Assembly: GCA_002395835.1 (NCBI GenBank)
Contig: DGVD01000019.1
Coordinates: forward strand, 14,445 to 78,444
Origin: Bacteroidales bacterium UBA4293
Lineage (GTDB): Bacteria; Bacteroidota; Bacteroidia; Bacteroidales; Bacteroidaceae
Direction: 5' to 3'
Length of the DNA stretch: 64,000 bases
Both the position numbers and the translations under genes were made by a program. Positions within the stretch are counted from its first letter, which is position 1. Every line of letters begins with the position of its first letter. Positions 34,503 through 43,085 of this stretch are shown here, piece after piece. Under the pieces are notes generated by a model. It was not told the DNA's origin, did no database searches, and saw only the letters and a program-made list of their open reading frames with translations.

Positions 34503-36860
34503 ATGAAAAAAACGCTCAGTCTGTTTTTTCTTTCAGCCTTAATTAGTTTCTTTCCCATGGAAAGTATGTCACAGAATATTTATAAGAACAAATCTTACAA
34601 ATGGAAAGGTAATGAAATCATACAAGGCAAATTCAAGGCTAAAGCCATTTCTCCCACGCATATTACGTCCAACTATGAACCCACTGAGGTAGAGTCACAA
34701 ATAGGTGTAAATATGCCTACCGGAATAGACCGGAAAAACTGGGTGCTGAAAAAGGACATCAGTAAACTTCCTCAATATAAGGCCGACAATGTATTAGAGA
34801 ATGCACTTTACAACATGACCTTAGAAGAAAGCATACTGGCCATAGAACCCGATTCTACGTTCCGTACCGGAATCTTCTGGGGTGGCGTATGGACTCGTGA
34901 TGTGAGCTACAGTATTCTCCATTCCCTAGCACAGCTGCATCCTCAAGTTTCAAAAAATTCCCTCCTGGCTAAGGTCAATGCCAACAACCGCATCATTCAG
35001 GATACTGGTACCGGTGGTGCATGGCCTTGTTCTACAGACCGTGTAACCTGGGTATTGGCTGCTTGGGAAATCTATAAGGTAACGGGAGATAAAGAATGGT
35101 TGGACCGCATCTACCCTATTATCAGAAATACGGTTGAAGATGACATGGTGGTAGCCTTTGACCCTAAAACACAACTTATAAAGGGTGAAACTTCCTACAT
35201 GGACTGGCGTGAGCAGGAATACCCTATCTGGGCACAACCAGCCGACATCTTCAATGGTGAGTCTTTAATCACATCGGCTGTACACTATCAGATTACCAAG
35301 ATTCTTTCCTGCATATGTGAGCTAGAAGGTCAGCCTGGACTAGCTAAAAGATATGCCAATTATGCATCCAAAATAAAGGACGGTATCAACAAGCAACTTT
35401 GGATGGAGGACAAAGGATATTATGCCATTTACCTGTATGGACGTAACAACCTAGTTCTGCACCCTCAGATGGAAGTTCTGGGTGAAGCCTTCAGTATTTT
35501 GTTTGACATTGCCGATGCAGACCGTGCAAAAATCATTTCTCAGGCTGTAGAGCATGAAGATTTCGGTTCTCCTTGCATGTTCCCGAACCTGAAGGATCAA
35601 TATCCATACCACAATGATGCTATGTGGCCATTTGTCCAGGGCTACTGGATGAAAGCTACCGCAAAAGCTGGTAATGAAGCCAGCCTTCTCCATTCCATCG
35701 CTACCCTCAACCGTTGTGGAGCCCTCTTCCTCACGAACCAGGAAAACATGGTCATTTATAATGGTGACTACAAAGGACTGCCTATCAACTCTCCACGTCA
35801 GCTTTGGAGTGTAGCAGCTGCTGCATCTATTGTTCCTAACATCTATTTTGGAATCAACTATGAAGTAGATGGCATCAGCTTCAAACCTTTCGTTCCAAAA
35901 GTCTTGAAAGGAAACCGGGAACTGAAGAACTTTAAATATAGAAAGGCTAGTTTGAATCTGAGCATCAACGGATTTGGAAACCACATCAAGACCTTCAAAC
36001 TGGATGGTGTAGAAACCAAACCTTTCTTCCCAGGTAACCTGATAGGAGAACATACCATAGAGATGACATTGGACAATGTTCAGCCTGCACCTATGAACGT
36101 AACCTACAAGGAAAATGCCTACCAGCCTAACACTCCAAAGACTACTTTAAACGGCAACAAGCTGACTTGGGAGGCTGTGGAAAATGCGTCTGAATACATC
36201 ATTCTGAAAAATGGAAAAGAAATGAAGCATCAGACCGATTTAAGCACAACCCTGGAAGGTGATGCAGAATATGCAGTCCTTGCCGTTAGTCCAGAAGGCT
36301 ACAGAGGCTACATGAGTGAACCGGTACGCTTCTACAGCCACTCTGATACTTATGAAGTAGAAGACTATGCTTTGGTATTTGACCCTACACGTAAAACAGT
36401 AAAAGAAAGTGTAGGTACCGGCAGTGGAGTGGTCAACAGCACTCAAGAGGAAAGCACCACTGTTCCTACTTTGGCAGGTGCTGACATCAGCGGAGCCACA
36501 GGAAAGGTTAGCATGATTACACGCAATGATAACATCCTCATCACCATTCCTGTAGAAGTAAAAGCGGACGGTCGTTATGCCATAGACTGGAGATATGCCA
36601 ATGGAAGCGGCCCTATCACTACAGAAAACAAATGTGCCACACGACTTCTCAAAGTCAATGGAGAGACCATTGGAGTTAGCGTCTTCCCTCACCGAGGTGC
36701 TGACGAATGGAACAATTGGGGCTGGAGCAATCCAGTGGTAACCAACCTGAAAAAAGGAAAGCAGGTTATTACATTGGAATTCGACAGCCATGTAGAAAAC
36801 ATGAACATCACTGTAAACCAAGCCCTCTTGGACCAGATGAGATTAACAAAAATAGACTAA
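34503..36860 (+). CDS. Exported (alpha/alpha)6-barrel glycosidase with carbohydrate-binding-like C-terminus
   Basis: This 785-residue protein has a signal peptide (to about MSQN). The catalytic part (about 80-455) has the six-hairpin toroid pattern: IFWGGVWTRDVSYSILHSLA, DTGTGGAWPCSTDRVTWVLA, TSYMDWREQEYPIW, HNDAMWPFVQGYWM. This is the style of trehalase, GH63 and MGH1-like enzymes. Acids in the WTRD and YMDWRE segments are catalytic candidates. A fibronectin-type-III-like segment (about 545-605) and a CBM6/35-like beta-sandwich (about 617-785, starting YEVEDYALV) follow. It lies 7 bases before the GH31 gene. The alpha-glucoside substrate is inferred from context; I cannot assign a numbered GH family with certainty. 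Confidence 0.7.
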   Translation: MKKTLSLFFLSALISFFPMESMSQNIYKNKSYKWKGNEIIQGKFKAKAISPTHITSNYEPTEVESQIGVNMPTGIDRKNWVLKKDISKLPQYKADNVLENALYNMTLEESILAIEPDSTFRTGIFWGGVWTRDVSYSILHSLAQLHPQVSKNSLLAKVNANNRIIQDTGTGGAWPCSTDRVTWVLAAWEIYKVTGDKEWLDRIYPIIRNTVEDDMVVAFDPKTQLIKGETSYMDWREQEYPIWAQPADIFNGESLITSAVHYQITKILSCICELEGQPGLAKRYANYASKIKDGINKQLWMEDKGYYAIYLYGRNNLVLHPQMEVLGEAFSILFDIADADRAKIISQAVEHEDFGSPCMFPNLKDQYPYHNDAMWPFVQGYWMKATAKAGNEASLLHSIATLNRCGALFLTNQENMVIYNGDYKGLPINSPRQLWSVAAAASIVPNIYFGINYEVDGISFKPFVPKVLKGNRELKNFKYRKASLNLSINGFGNHIKTFKLDGVETKPFFPGNLIGEHTIEMTLDNVQPAPMNVTYKENAYQPNTPKTTLNGNKLTWEAVENASEYIILKNGKEMKHQTDLSTTLEGDAEYAVLAVSPEGYRGYMSEPVRFYSHSDTYEVEDYALVFDPTRKTVKESVGTGSGVVNSTQEESTTVPTLAGADISGATGKVSMITRNDNILITIPVEVKADGRYAIDWRYANGSGPITTENKCATRLLKVNGETIGVSVFPHRGADEWNNWGWSNPVVTNLKKGKQVITLEFDSHVENMNITVNQALLDQMRLTKID

Positions 36861-36867
36861 AAAAATC

Positions 36868-39120
36868 ATGAAATACAAGATTTTATTCAGCGCATGTCTA
36901 TTGTCGGTTTGTCTGGGTGTAAAAGCCCAGCAGGCTTATATGATAGACCAACAAGCGGCTGTATTCTATCCTGCAGACTATGACGCTGCGGCCCATCTGC
37001 CCTCACCAATCTTCTTGCAAGAGCTGGTACCACAAGGTCAGGTTCCTGAAAATTGGAAAATCCGCCCTGTATATTCTACAGAAAACGGGAAATCCGTAGC
37101 TACCTTGACGGTAGGTGCAGATGATGACCTGTACGGAACTGGAGAGGTTACAGGTGAACTTCGCCGCAACGGGAAGGAAGTGATTTTCTGGAATAAGGAT
37201 AATTACGGCTATTTTGCCAACGAAGGTAAGAACCTGTACCAGAGCCACCCCTGGGTGTTAGGTCTGCGTAAGGATGGAACTGCCTATGGTATCATAGCCG
37301 ACAATACCTGGAAGGGATCATGCACCACCAACCAGCAGATTAAGTTCACATTTGAAAGTCCTGCCTTCCGTGTTATCGTCATTGAAGGGAAAGATTCCAA
37401 AGAAGTTCTGAAAGAGCTGGGCAAACTGTCCGGAACCATGGAACTGCCTCCATTATGGGCCCTGGGTTTCCAACAGTGCAGATACAGCTATTTCCCAGAC
37501 ACCCGTGTAAAGGAAATCATCGACAGCCTGCGCATAGAACGATTCCCTTGTGATGCGGTTTGGATGGACATTGACTATATGGACCAGTTCAAGGTGTTTA
37601 CATTCGACCCTAAGACATTCCCTAATCCTAAGGAGCTGCAAGACTACGCACATGCCAAGAACATGAAATGCGTATACATGATAGATCCTGGAGTTAAGGT
37701 AGAGGACGGGTACTTCGTATACGATCAAGGTAATGCTGCCAACTATTTTGTGAAAGATGCTAAGGGCGATAATTTCCAAGGACGTGTATGGCCTGGACAG
37801 TGCAACTTCCCAGATTACACCCGTCCGGAAGTACGCACCTGGTGGAGTGGTTTGACCAGAGACTACATGCTCAAAGGAGTAGACGGACTCTGGAACGACA
37901 TGAACGACCCTTCTGTCTTTGAAGGAGTAGATGGAACCATGTCGGTAGATGCCTGGCACATGGGAGGCGAAAGCTATCCTCAAGCTAGCCATCTGCGCTA
38001 CCATAATCTCTATGGTACCTTCATGATTCAAGCCAGCAGGCAAGGCATGCTTTGGGCTAAACCGAACAACCGTCCATTTGTGCTTTCCCGTTCCAACTTC
38101 TTAGGAGGTCAGCGCTATGGAGCCACCTGGAACGGTGACAACATGTCCTCTTGGGAGCATTTGTTGCTTAGCATTCCTATGACCCTGAACCTGAGCCTTT
38201 CCGGTCAGCCATTCAATGGTCCGGATATGGGAGGTTTTGGTGCAGATACAGACCCTGAGCTGTTGGCCCACTGGTATGCTACAGGCATCTATTTCCCCTT
38301 TGCCCGTAATCACAATGCCAAAGGATGTATAGACCAGGAGCCTTGGCTGTTTGGAAAGAAGGTTGAAGACGTGTGCCGTACTGCCGTAGAACGCAGATAC
38401 AAACTGATGCCCTACATCTACACCCTTTTCCACGAAGCATCCATCAACGGCATGCCTATCATGAGACCTATCTTCATGGCAGACGAGAAAGATACGAACC
38501 TCCGTTCTGAGCAACGGGTTTATATGTTGGGAAATGACCTGATGATTATTCCACGATGGGCTAAGAATCCAGCTATTCCTACAGGCGACTGGGACATTAT
38601 TCAGTTTGAAGAGAAAGATGACCTTTATCAGGCTTTTGTAGCCCTTCGTCCAGGAGCAATAGTACCTCTGACAGAAGTGGCTCAAAGCACATCTGAACTA
38701 GACATGAATACCCTGACCCTGCTAGTGAACCCTGATGAGAACGGTCAAGCCTCTGGTACCCTTTACCAAGACGCAGGTGACGGATTTGAATACAAGACTG
38801 GCTCTTATGCCATTTATGAGATTAAAGCCAGCACCGAAGACGGAATGGTAAAAGTCTCCTTAAACCAGACTGAAGGAAAGCTTCAAGCTCCTCAGAAGAG
38901 AATCCGGATAGGAATTGTGGCAGACGGTAAGACCACTTACAGTGAATATAAAGACGGTATGGAAATCTCTTTGAAGAATGTAAAAGAGAAAGAGAAAAGC
39001 ATCAACACCGCCAAACTGAAATGGTCGGCCATTGATCCTGCTAAAGAACCTTCTACTCAGGAAAAGCTGAGAATTCAGATGGAGAAGATGCAGAAATCAG
39101 GGCAAGCTATGGAATGGTAA
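36868..39120 (+). CDS. GH31 alpha-glucosidase, exported
   Basis: This 750-residue enzyme has a signal peptide (to about KAQQ). The GH31 N-terminal beta-domain carries DDDLYGTGEVTG. The barrel holds catalytic nucleophile D344 in GLWNDMNDPSVF and acid/base D424 in WNGDNMSSWEHL; the family motif WxDMNE is changed to DMND after the nucleophile. Beta-sandwich domains close the protein. It would remove terminal alpha-linked glucose from imported oligosaccharides in the periplasm. It is the last gene of the locus, followed by a strong terminator. Confidence 0.93.
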   Translation: MKYKILFSACLLSVCLGVKAQQAYMIDQQAAVFYPADYDAAAHLPSPIFLQELVPQGQVPENWKIRPVYSTENGKSVATLTVGADDDLYGTGEVTGELRRNGKEVIFWNKDNYGYFANEGKNLYQSHPWVLGLRKDGTAYGIIADNTWKGSCTTNQQIKFTFESPAFRVIVIEGKDSKEVLKELGKLSGTMELPPLWALGFQQCRYSYFPDTRVKEIIDSLRIERFPCDAVWMDIDYMDQFKVFTFDPKTFPNPKELQDYAHAKNMKCVYMIDPGVKVEDGYFVYDQGNAANYFVKDAKGDNFQGRVWPGQCNFPDYTRPEVRTWWSGLTRDYMLKGVDGLWNDMNDPSVFEGVDGTMSVDAWHMGGESYPQASHLRYHNLYGTFMIQASRQGMLWAKPNNRPFVLSRSNFLGGQRYGATWNGDNMSSWEHLLLSIPMTLNLSLSGQPFNGPDMGGFGADTDPELLAHWYATGIYFPFARNHNAKGCIDQEPWLFGKKVEDVCRTAVERRYKLMPYIYTLFHEASINGMPIMRPIFMADEKDTNLRSEQRVYMLGNDLMIIPRWAKNPAIPTGDWDIIQFEEKDDLYQAFVALRPGAIVPLTEVAQSTSELDMNTLTLLVNPDENGQASGTLYQDAGDGFEYKTGSYAIYEIKASTEDGMVKVSLNQTEGKLQAPQKRIRIGIVADGKTTYSEYKDGMEISLKNVKEKEKSINTAKLKWSAIDPAKEPSTQEKLRIQMEKMQKSGQAMEW

Positions 39121-39143
39121 TTTCCTCCGCACATAATTATTGT

Positions 39144-39183
39144 AAATTCCCAAAGTTGAACCCCTTTGGGAATTTATTTTTTT
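39144..39183 (+). terminator. Terminator of the glycosidase operon
   Basis: A perfect 11-base stem, AAATTCCCAAA (39144-39154) with TTTGGGAATTT (39165-39175), is followed by a T-run. Confidence 0.9.
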
Positions 39184-39185
39184 GC

Positions 39186-39193
39186 TATCTTTG
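39186..39193 (+). promoter_or_regulatory. Promoter -7 element of the phosphatase gene
   Basis: TATCTTTG fits TAnnTTTG, 29 bases before the start. A TTTG at 39165-39168 lies 17 bases upstream, slightly short of ideal, and is inside the preceding terminator arm. Confidence 0.5.
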
Positions 39194-39222
39194 CCACAAA
39201 CAATAACTAAAAAAGATTCATT

Positions 39223-40512
39223 ATGAAAAGACTCCTATTTTCTCTCTGCCTACCATTTTTGGCCTTATCTATCTTTGCACAGACTGCCAAAGAAGATATT
39301 CACAATAACATCAAATTATCTGCAGCCAATTATGTAGCTTACATCGCTCCTACGGAAGCTTTGACTCCCGCTCCAAAGAACTATGTACCTTTCTATATCA
39401 GTACCTATGCCCGTCATGGTTCCCGATGGCTTATCAACCCTAAACATTATGATGAGCCCATCAGTATCCTCAGGACAGCGAAAGAGTATGGAAAACTTAC
39501 CCCTAAGGGGGAAGATGTTTTAAACCGTCTGGAGGCTTTCTACCCTACGACCATCAAACGACTGGGTGAACTGACTACCGTGGGAGAAAGACAGCATCAC
39601 GGGATAGGAAAACGTCTTACTGAACATTTCCCTGAGGTATTCAGTGGAAATGCACAGGTAGATGCACGCTCTACGGTAGTGATCCGCTGCATCCTGAGTA
39701 TGGAAGCTGAATGTGAAGAGATAGCCCAGTTCAACAACAAGATCAAGTTCCACAATGATGTAAGTGAGAGCTTGCAGTACTATCTAAACCAAGACCGAAA
39801 TAAAGTGGTTCAGGCTGCTCATGAGAAATATAGCCCCATCCGCAGCGATTACTATCAGAAACTCATTCAGCCCCGTCGTTTTATGGGTGAACTGTTCAAT
39901 GATCAAGAGTATGTGTACAACAACCTAAACGCTATAGAATTCATGATTCGGATGTTTGACATCTGCAGCAACATGCAGAGCCATGATTCAGACATTGATT
40001 TCTATGACCTCTTCACCGAAGAAGAATGCTACAATATCTGGAAAGCAGGGAACATTGGATGGTACATCGGATACGGCCCAGCACCTCAAAGCGATGGTAT
40101 CGCTTGCTTCAGTCAGGAGAACCTCTTGACAAACATCATTGAAACAGCTGACTCTATTGTAGACAACCGCAACTACAATGGAGCTACACTTCGTTTCGGA
40201 CATGAGGTTTGTGTATTGCCACTGGCTTGTCTGATGGAACTGGGCAACTACGGAAAACAATACTACGACCTGGATACCTTGGATGAGCATTGGGCCAACT
40301 ACAACATCTTCCCTATGGCTTCCAACATCCAACTGGTATTCTACCGTCCGAAGAAAGGGACCGGTGACATCCTGGTAAAAGCCCTACTCAACGAGAAAGA
40401 AGTTAGCCTTCCTATTCAAACCAACAACTATCCCTATTATCAGTGGAACGAACTGAGATCTTACTACGTTAAGAAATTGAAGGACTTCCAGGAAAAATAT
40501 GGCACAAAGTAA
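39223..40512 (+). CDS. Histidine acid phosphatase (phytase/MINPP-like), exported
   Basis: This 429-residue protein has a signal peptide ending near FAQT (residue 20). The branch-2 histidine phosphatase motif is R64-H65-G66-S67-R68 (YARHGSRW), with the second catalytic site at H327-E328 in RFGHEVC, as in multiple-inositol-polyphosphate phosphatases (HAE type) rather than the HD of classical phytases. It likely releases phosphate from phytate or other sugar phosphates in the periplasm or outer-membrane vesicles. Single-gene unit between terminators. Confidence 0.88.
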   Translation: MKRLLFSLCLPFLALSIFAQTAKEDIHNNIKLSAANYVAYIAPTEALTPAPKNYVPFYISTYARHGSRWLINPKHYDEPISILRTAKEYGKLTPKGEDVLNRLEAFYPTTIKRLGELTTVGERQHHGIGKRLTEHFPEVFSGNAQVDARSTVVIRCILSMEAECEEIAQFNNKIKFHNDVSESLQYYLNQDRNKVVQAAHEKYSPIRSDYYQKLIQPRRFMGELFNDQEYVYNNLNAIEFMIRMFDICSNMQSHDSDIDFYDLFTEEECYNIWKAGNIGWYIGYGPAPQSDGIACFSQENLLTNIIETADSIVDNRNYNGATLRFGHEVCVLPLACLMELGNYGKQYYDLDTLDEHWANYNIFPMASNIQLVFYRPKKGTGDILVKALLNEKEVSLPIQTNNYPYYQWNELRSYYVKKLKDFQEKYGTK

Positions 40513-40573
40513 ATACAACTACAAAGATGCAGGTATCGACTACATTGACGGTTTGGGTGTAATCTCCTAAAGA

Positions 40574-40610
40574 AAACAGTTCAATGCCAATCCCATTGAA
40601 CTGTTTTTTT
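40574..40610. terminator. Bidirectional terminator between phosphatase and queE
   Basis: AAACAGTTCAATG (40574-40586) pairs perfectly with CATTGAACTGTTT (40594-40606). A T-run follows on the plus strand; A-rich DNA on the other side serves the minus strand only weakly. Confidence 0.85.
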
Positions 40611-41155
40611 TATTTTATTTGAAGTATTTTATGCGTCTGAATGCTGAGCCTCCATTTCGGATGCTCCAGGACAGCCTGAATGGTTTCAGGGATATTCTCA
40701 CCAGAGCAAGGTTGCAGGAAAAAATGCCGTACAGGCATGCTTTCAAAAGGAGTGATGTCCTGTCCCTGATAAACCAGCTTCAGCTCATCCATACCCGGAA
40801 GGACCACCTTCCCCCCTTCCTTCGGAGAGCACGTAATCCAGTCCAGATTATCGGGTAAGGCAAACGTGCCGTTGGTCTCTATACAGACAAACTTCCCCAC
40901 CCCATGGAACATCTCCACAAACGCTTCATCGATAAACATAGAAGGTTCTCCACCCGTGAGGATAACCATTTCAGCAGGATACTTCAAGACCTCCTCCAGA
41001 ATAGCCTCATCGGTCATGAACACCCCGTTCTCATGCTGCGTGTCACAAAAAGGGCAGCGCAGATTACAGCCGGAGAAACGCACAAAGACAGCAGGAGTTC
41101 CCACATGGTACCCCTCTCCCTGGAGCGAATAGAAAATCTCATTAATCTTTCTCAT
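40610..41155 (-). CDS. queE: 7-carboxy-7-deazaguanine synthase QueE (radical SAM)
   Basis: This 181-residue radical SAM enzyme converts 6-carboxytetrahydropterin to 7-carboxy-7-deazaguanine in the preQ0/queuosine pathway. It opens MRKINEIFYSLQGEGYHVG. The cluster motif is CNLRCPFCDTQ, in the QueE form with C at 3-base and 2-base spacing (CxxxCxxC), and VILTGGEPSM is the SAM-binding GGE. The length is near the short QueE forms. ATG 41155 was chosen because the longer reading adds a non-conserved leader. Its start overlaps the end of queD by 14 bases. Confidence 0.93.
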   Translation of the reverse strand: MRKINEIFYSLQGEGYHVGTPAVFVRFSGCNLRCPFCDTQHENGVFMTDEAILEEVLKYPAEMVILTGGEPSMFIDEAFVEMFHGVGKFVCIETNGTFALPDNLDWITCSPKEGGKVVLPGMDELKLVYQGQDITPFESMPVRHFFLQPCSGENIPETIQAVLEHPKWRLSIQTHKILQIK

Positions 41156-41474
41156 AGACAGCCGTATTAGATTCAGACTCACGAACCTCTACCTTATAGC
41201 AATGCTCAATCTGCTCACACACCCAGCGTGCGATGTTCTCTGCTGTAGGGTTAAAAGGCAACACATCGTTCAAATACTGATGATCTAACCTGTCCTTGAT
41301 CGTTTTCTTGATATAAGAAAAGTCTACCACCATACCATCGGCATTTAGTTCCTTAGAACGGCAATAAACAGTGATAATCCAGTTGTGACCATGCAGATTC
41401 TCACACTTGCTTGGATAAGAAAGTGATAGACTATGAGCGGCTGCAATCTCCAGCCTCTTGATAATGGTATACAT
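41142..41474 (-). CDS. queD: 6-carboxytetrahydropterin synthase QueD
   Basis: This 110-residue protein turns dihydroneopterin triphosphate into 6-carboxytetrahydropterin, the step before QueE. The zinc-binding histidines are in AAAHSL and ENLHGHNW; MVVDFSYIKK and RESESNTAVYE are typical family strands. ATG at 41474 starts the conserved MYTIIKRLEI; an in-frame upstream ATG at 41534 would add 20 non-conserved residues. The gene is divergent from the MATE gene. Confidence 0.93.
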   Translation of the reverse strand: MYTIIKRLEIAAAHSLSLSYPSKCENLHGHNWIITVYCRSKELNADGMVVDFSYIKKTIKDRLDHQYLNDVLPFNPTAENIARWVCEQIEHCYKVEVRESESNTAVYEKD

Positions 41475-41580
41475 ACTTAAATTATGTTGATTATAAATGG
41501 ATTCGCTAATGTCACCTCGCAAATCCGGGTGCAAAATTAAGATAAACTTGTAGAAAACACAAGTTTTAAAGATTATTTCT

Positions 41581-41588
41581 TACCTTTG
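41581..41588 (+). promoter_or_regulatory. Promoter -7 element of the MATE gene
   Basis: TACCTTTG fits TAnnTTTG, 22 bases before the start codon, giving a very short leader. Confidence 0.5.
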
Positions 41589-41609
41589 CACCGTTTTTAA
41601 GAAAAGACA

Positions 41610-43031
41610 ATGGCACAAAACAGTGGAACTAGAGAACTTCTGGCTTTGATTCGGGAGGATAAGCTGATGACTTGGAAGCAACAATTGGAGTTGTTCATCC
41701 TTTTGAGTTTTCCTTCCATCCTGGCCCAGGTATCGTCCGTAGTGATGCAGTACATCGATGCCTCCATGGTAGGTCACCTGGGAGCTTCCGAGGCTGCTTC
41801 CATCGGTCTGGTCTCTACCTCCACTTGGCTTTTCGGAGGACTTTGCGGGGCTCTGGCTACGGGTTTTTCCGTGCAAGTGGCTCATCGCATCGGAGCCAAC
41901 GACCATCAAGGGGCTCGGAATGTGGTGCGTCAAGGTATCTTGACTGCGGTTTCCATAGCCTTTCTGCTCTCTGCCATTGCCTTAGCCATTAGCCCCTTCC
42001 TTCCGGGTTGGCTTGGAGCTCCGGAGGAAATCCGTCCCAATGCCTCCCTGTATTTCTTCATCTATGCCTTGGCTATCCCTCTGATGGAGCTGAACAACAT
42101 CTCCGGAGGTATGCTCCGATGCAGTGGAAACATGAAGGTGCCCAGTATCCTGAACATCCTACTCTGCATTCAGGATGTCATCTATAATTTCTTCCTGATT
42201 TTCCCTTCCCGGGAAATTAGCCTGTTCGGACAGGATATTTGGATTCCAGGTGCAGGACTGGGGGTAGCTGGTGCAGCTTGGGGAACCCTACTGGCCATTG
42301 CAGTGACAGCCTTTGCCAAGACTTACTACTTGTTCTTCCGTTGTAAAGAACTGGATATGAAGGCCGATAAAGGTTCTTGGAAGCCTGCTATTCAGACCCT
42401 GAAGCGGGCAGCCAACATCAGTTCGCCTATTGCATTGGAGCGTGTCATCATGATTGGTGCACAGATTGTGACCACCACCATCATCGCTCCACTGGGAACG
42501 TTTGCCATTGCAGCCAACTCCTTCGGCATCACCATTGAGAGCCTCTGTTACATGCCTGGCTATGGTATTGCCGATGCTTCTACCACACTGGTAGGTCAGA
42601 GCTTAGGAGCCAAGAGAAAGAAGTTGACCAAATGGTTCTCCGTCATCGGCATCATCATGGGTATGGGAGTCATGACCATCATGGGTGCCATCATGTATTT
42701 CTTTGCTCCGGAAATGATGAGCCTCATCACCAACGAGCCAGGCATCATCTCTCTAGGAGCCGATGTCTTGAAGATTGAAGCCTTTGCAGAACCGATGTTT
42801 GCAGCTTCCATCGTGTCCTACGGTATCTTGGTAGGTTCCGGAAACACCATGATTTCCAGTGCTACCAATTTCTGCAGCATCTGGCTGGTACGTATTACCT
42901 TGGCCTTCCTGCTGGCTCCGTCTTTAGGTCTGATGGGTGTATGGATTGCCATGGCTATCGAGCTCTGCTTCCGTGGAATCGTATTCCTGATTATCATCTT
43001 CCGATGGAAATGGTTGCACAAGGTTCTATAA
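41610..43031 (+). CDS. MATE-family efflux transporter
   Basis: This 473-residue membrane protein has twelve predicted TM segments in two MATE halves. It starts with a cytoplasmic helix (LTWKQQLELFILLSFPSILAQ, with M for L at the second position) and contains QYIDASMVGHLGASEAASIG and, in the second half, PGYGIADASTTLVGQSLGAK. It exports cationic drugs or metabolites driven by Na+ or H+. It stands alone between the que genes and the araB gene. Confidence 0.93.
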   Translation: MAQNSGTRELLALIREDKLMTWKQQLELFILLSFPSILAQVSSVVMQYIDASMVGHLGASEAASIGLVSTSTWLFGGLCGALATGFSVQVAHRIGANDHQGARNVVRQGILTAVSIAFLLSAIALAISPFLPGWLGAPEEIRPNASLYFFIYALAIPLMELNNISGGMLRCSGNMKVPSILNILLCIQDVIYNFFLIFPSREISLFGQDIWIPGAGLGVAGAAWGTLLAIAVTAFAKTYYLFFRCKELDMKADKGSWKPAIQTLKRAANISSPIALERVIMIGAQIVTTTIIAPLGTFAIAANSFGITIESLCYMPGYGIADASTTLVGQSLGAKRKKLTKWFSVIGIIMGMGVMTIMGAIMYFFAPEMMSLITNEPGIISLGADVLKIEAFAEPMFAASIVSYGILVGSGNTMISSATNFCSIWLVRITLAFLLAPSLGLMGVWIAMAIELCFRGIVFLIIIFRWKWLHKVL

Positions 43032-43034
43032 CAT

Positions 43035-43069
43035 AAAAAAAGGAGACCCGGATAAAGGCCTCCTTTTTT
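43035..43069. terminator. Terminator between MATE and araB genes
   Basis: AAAAAAAGGAG (43035-43045) pairs with CTCCTTTTTT (43060-43069). It serves the convergent genes on both strands because both arms carry A/T runs. Confidence 0.85.
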
Positions 43070-43085
43070 ATTTCTAGTTTCTGTA

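Noticed and set aside
40499..40570. 23-codon frame (MAQSKYNYKDAGIDYIDGLG...) overlapping the phosphatase stop
   Set aside because: Very short, overlaps the end of a real gene and ends at a terminator. It looks protein-like and might be the leftover start of a lost gene, but nothing supports expression.
41475..41534. Longer N-terminus for QueD
   Set aside because: The 20 added residues are not conserved in the family as I know it, and the core begins at MYTIIKRLEI.
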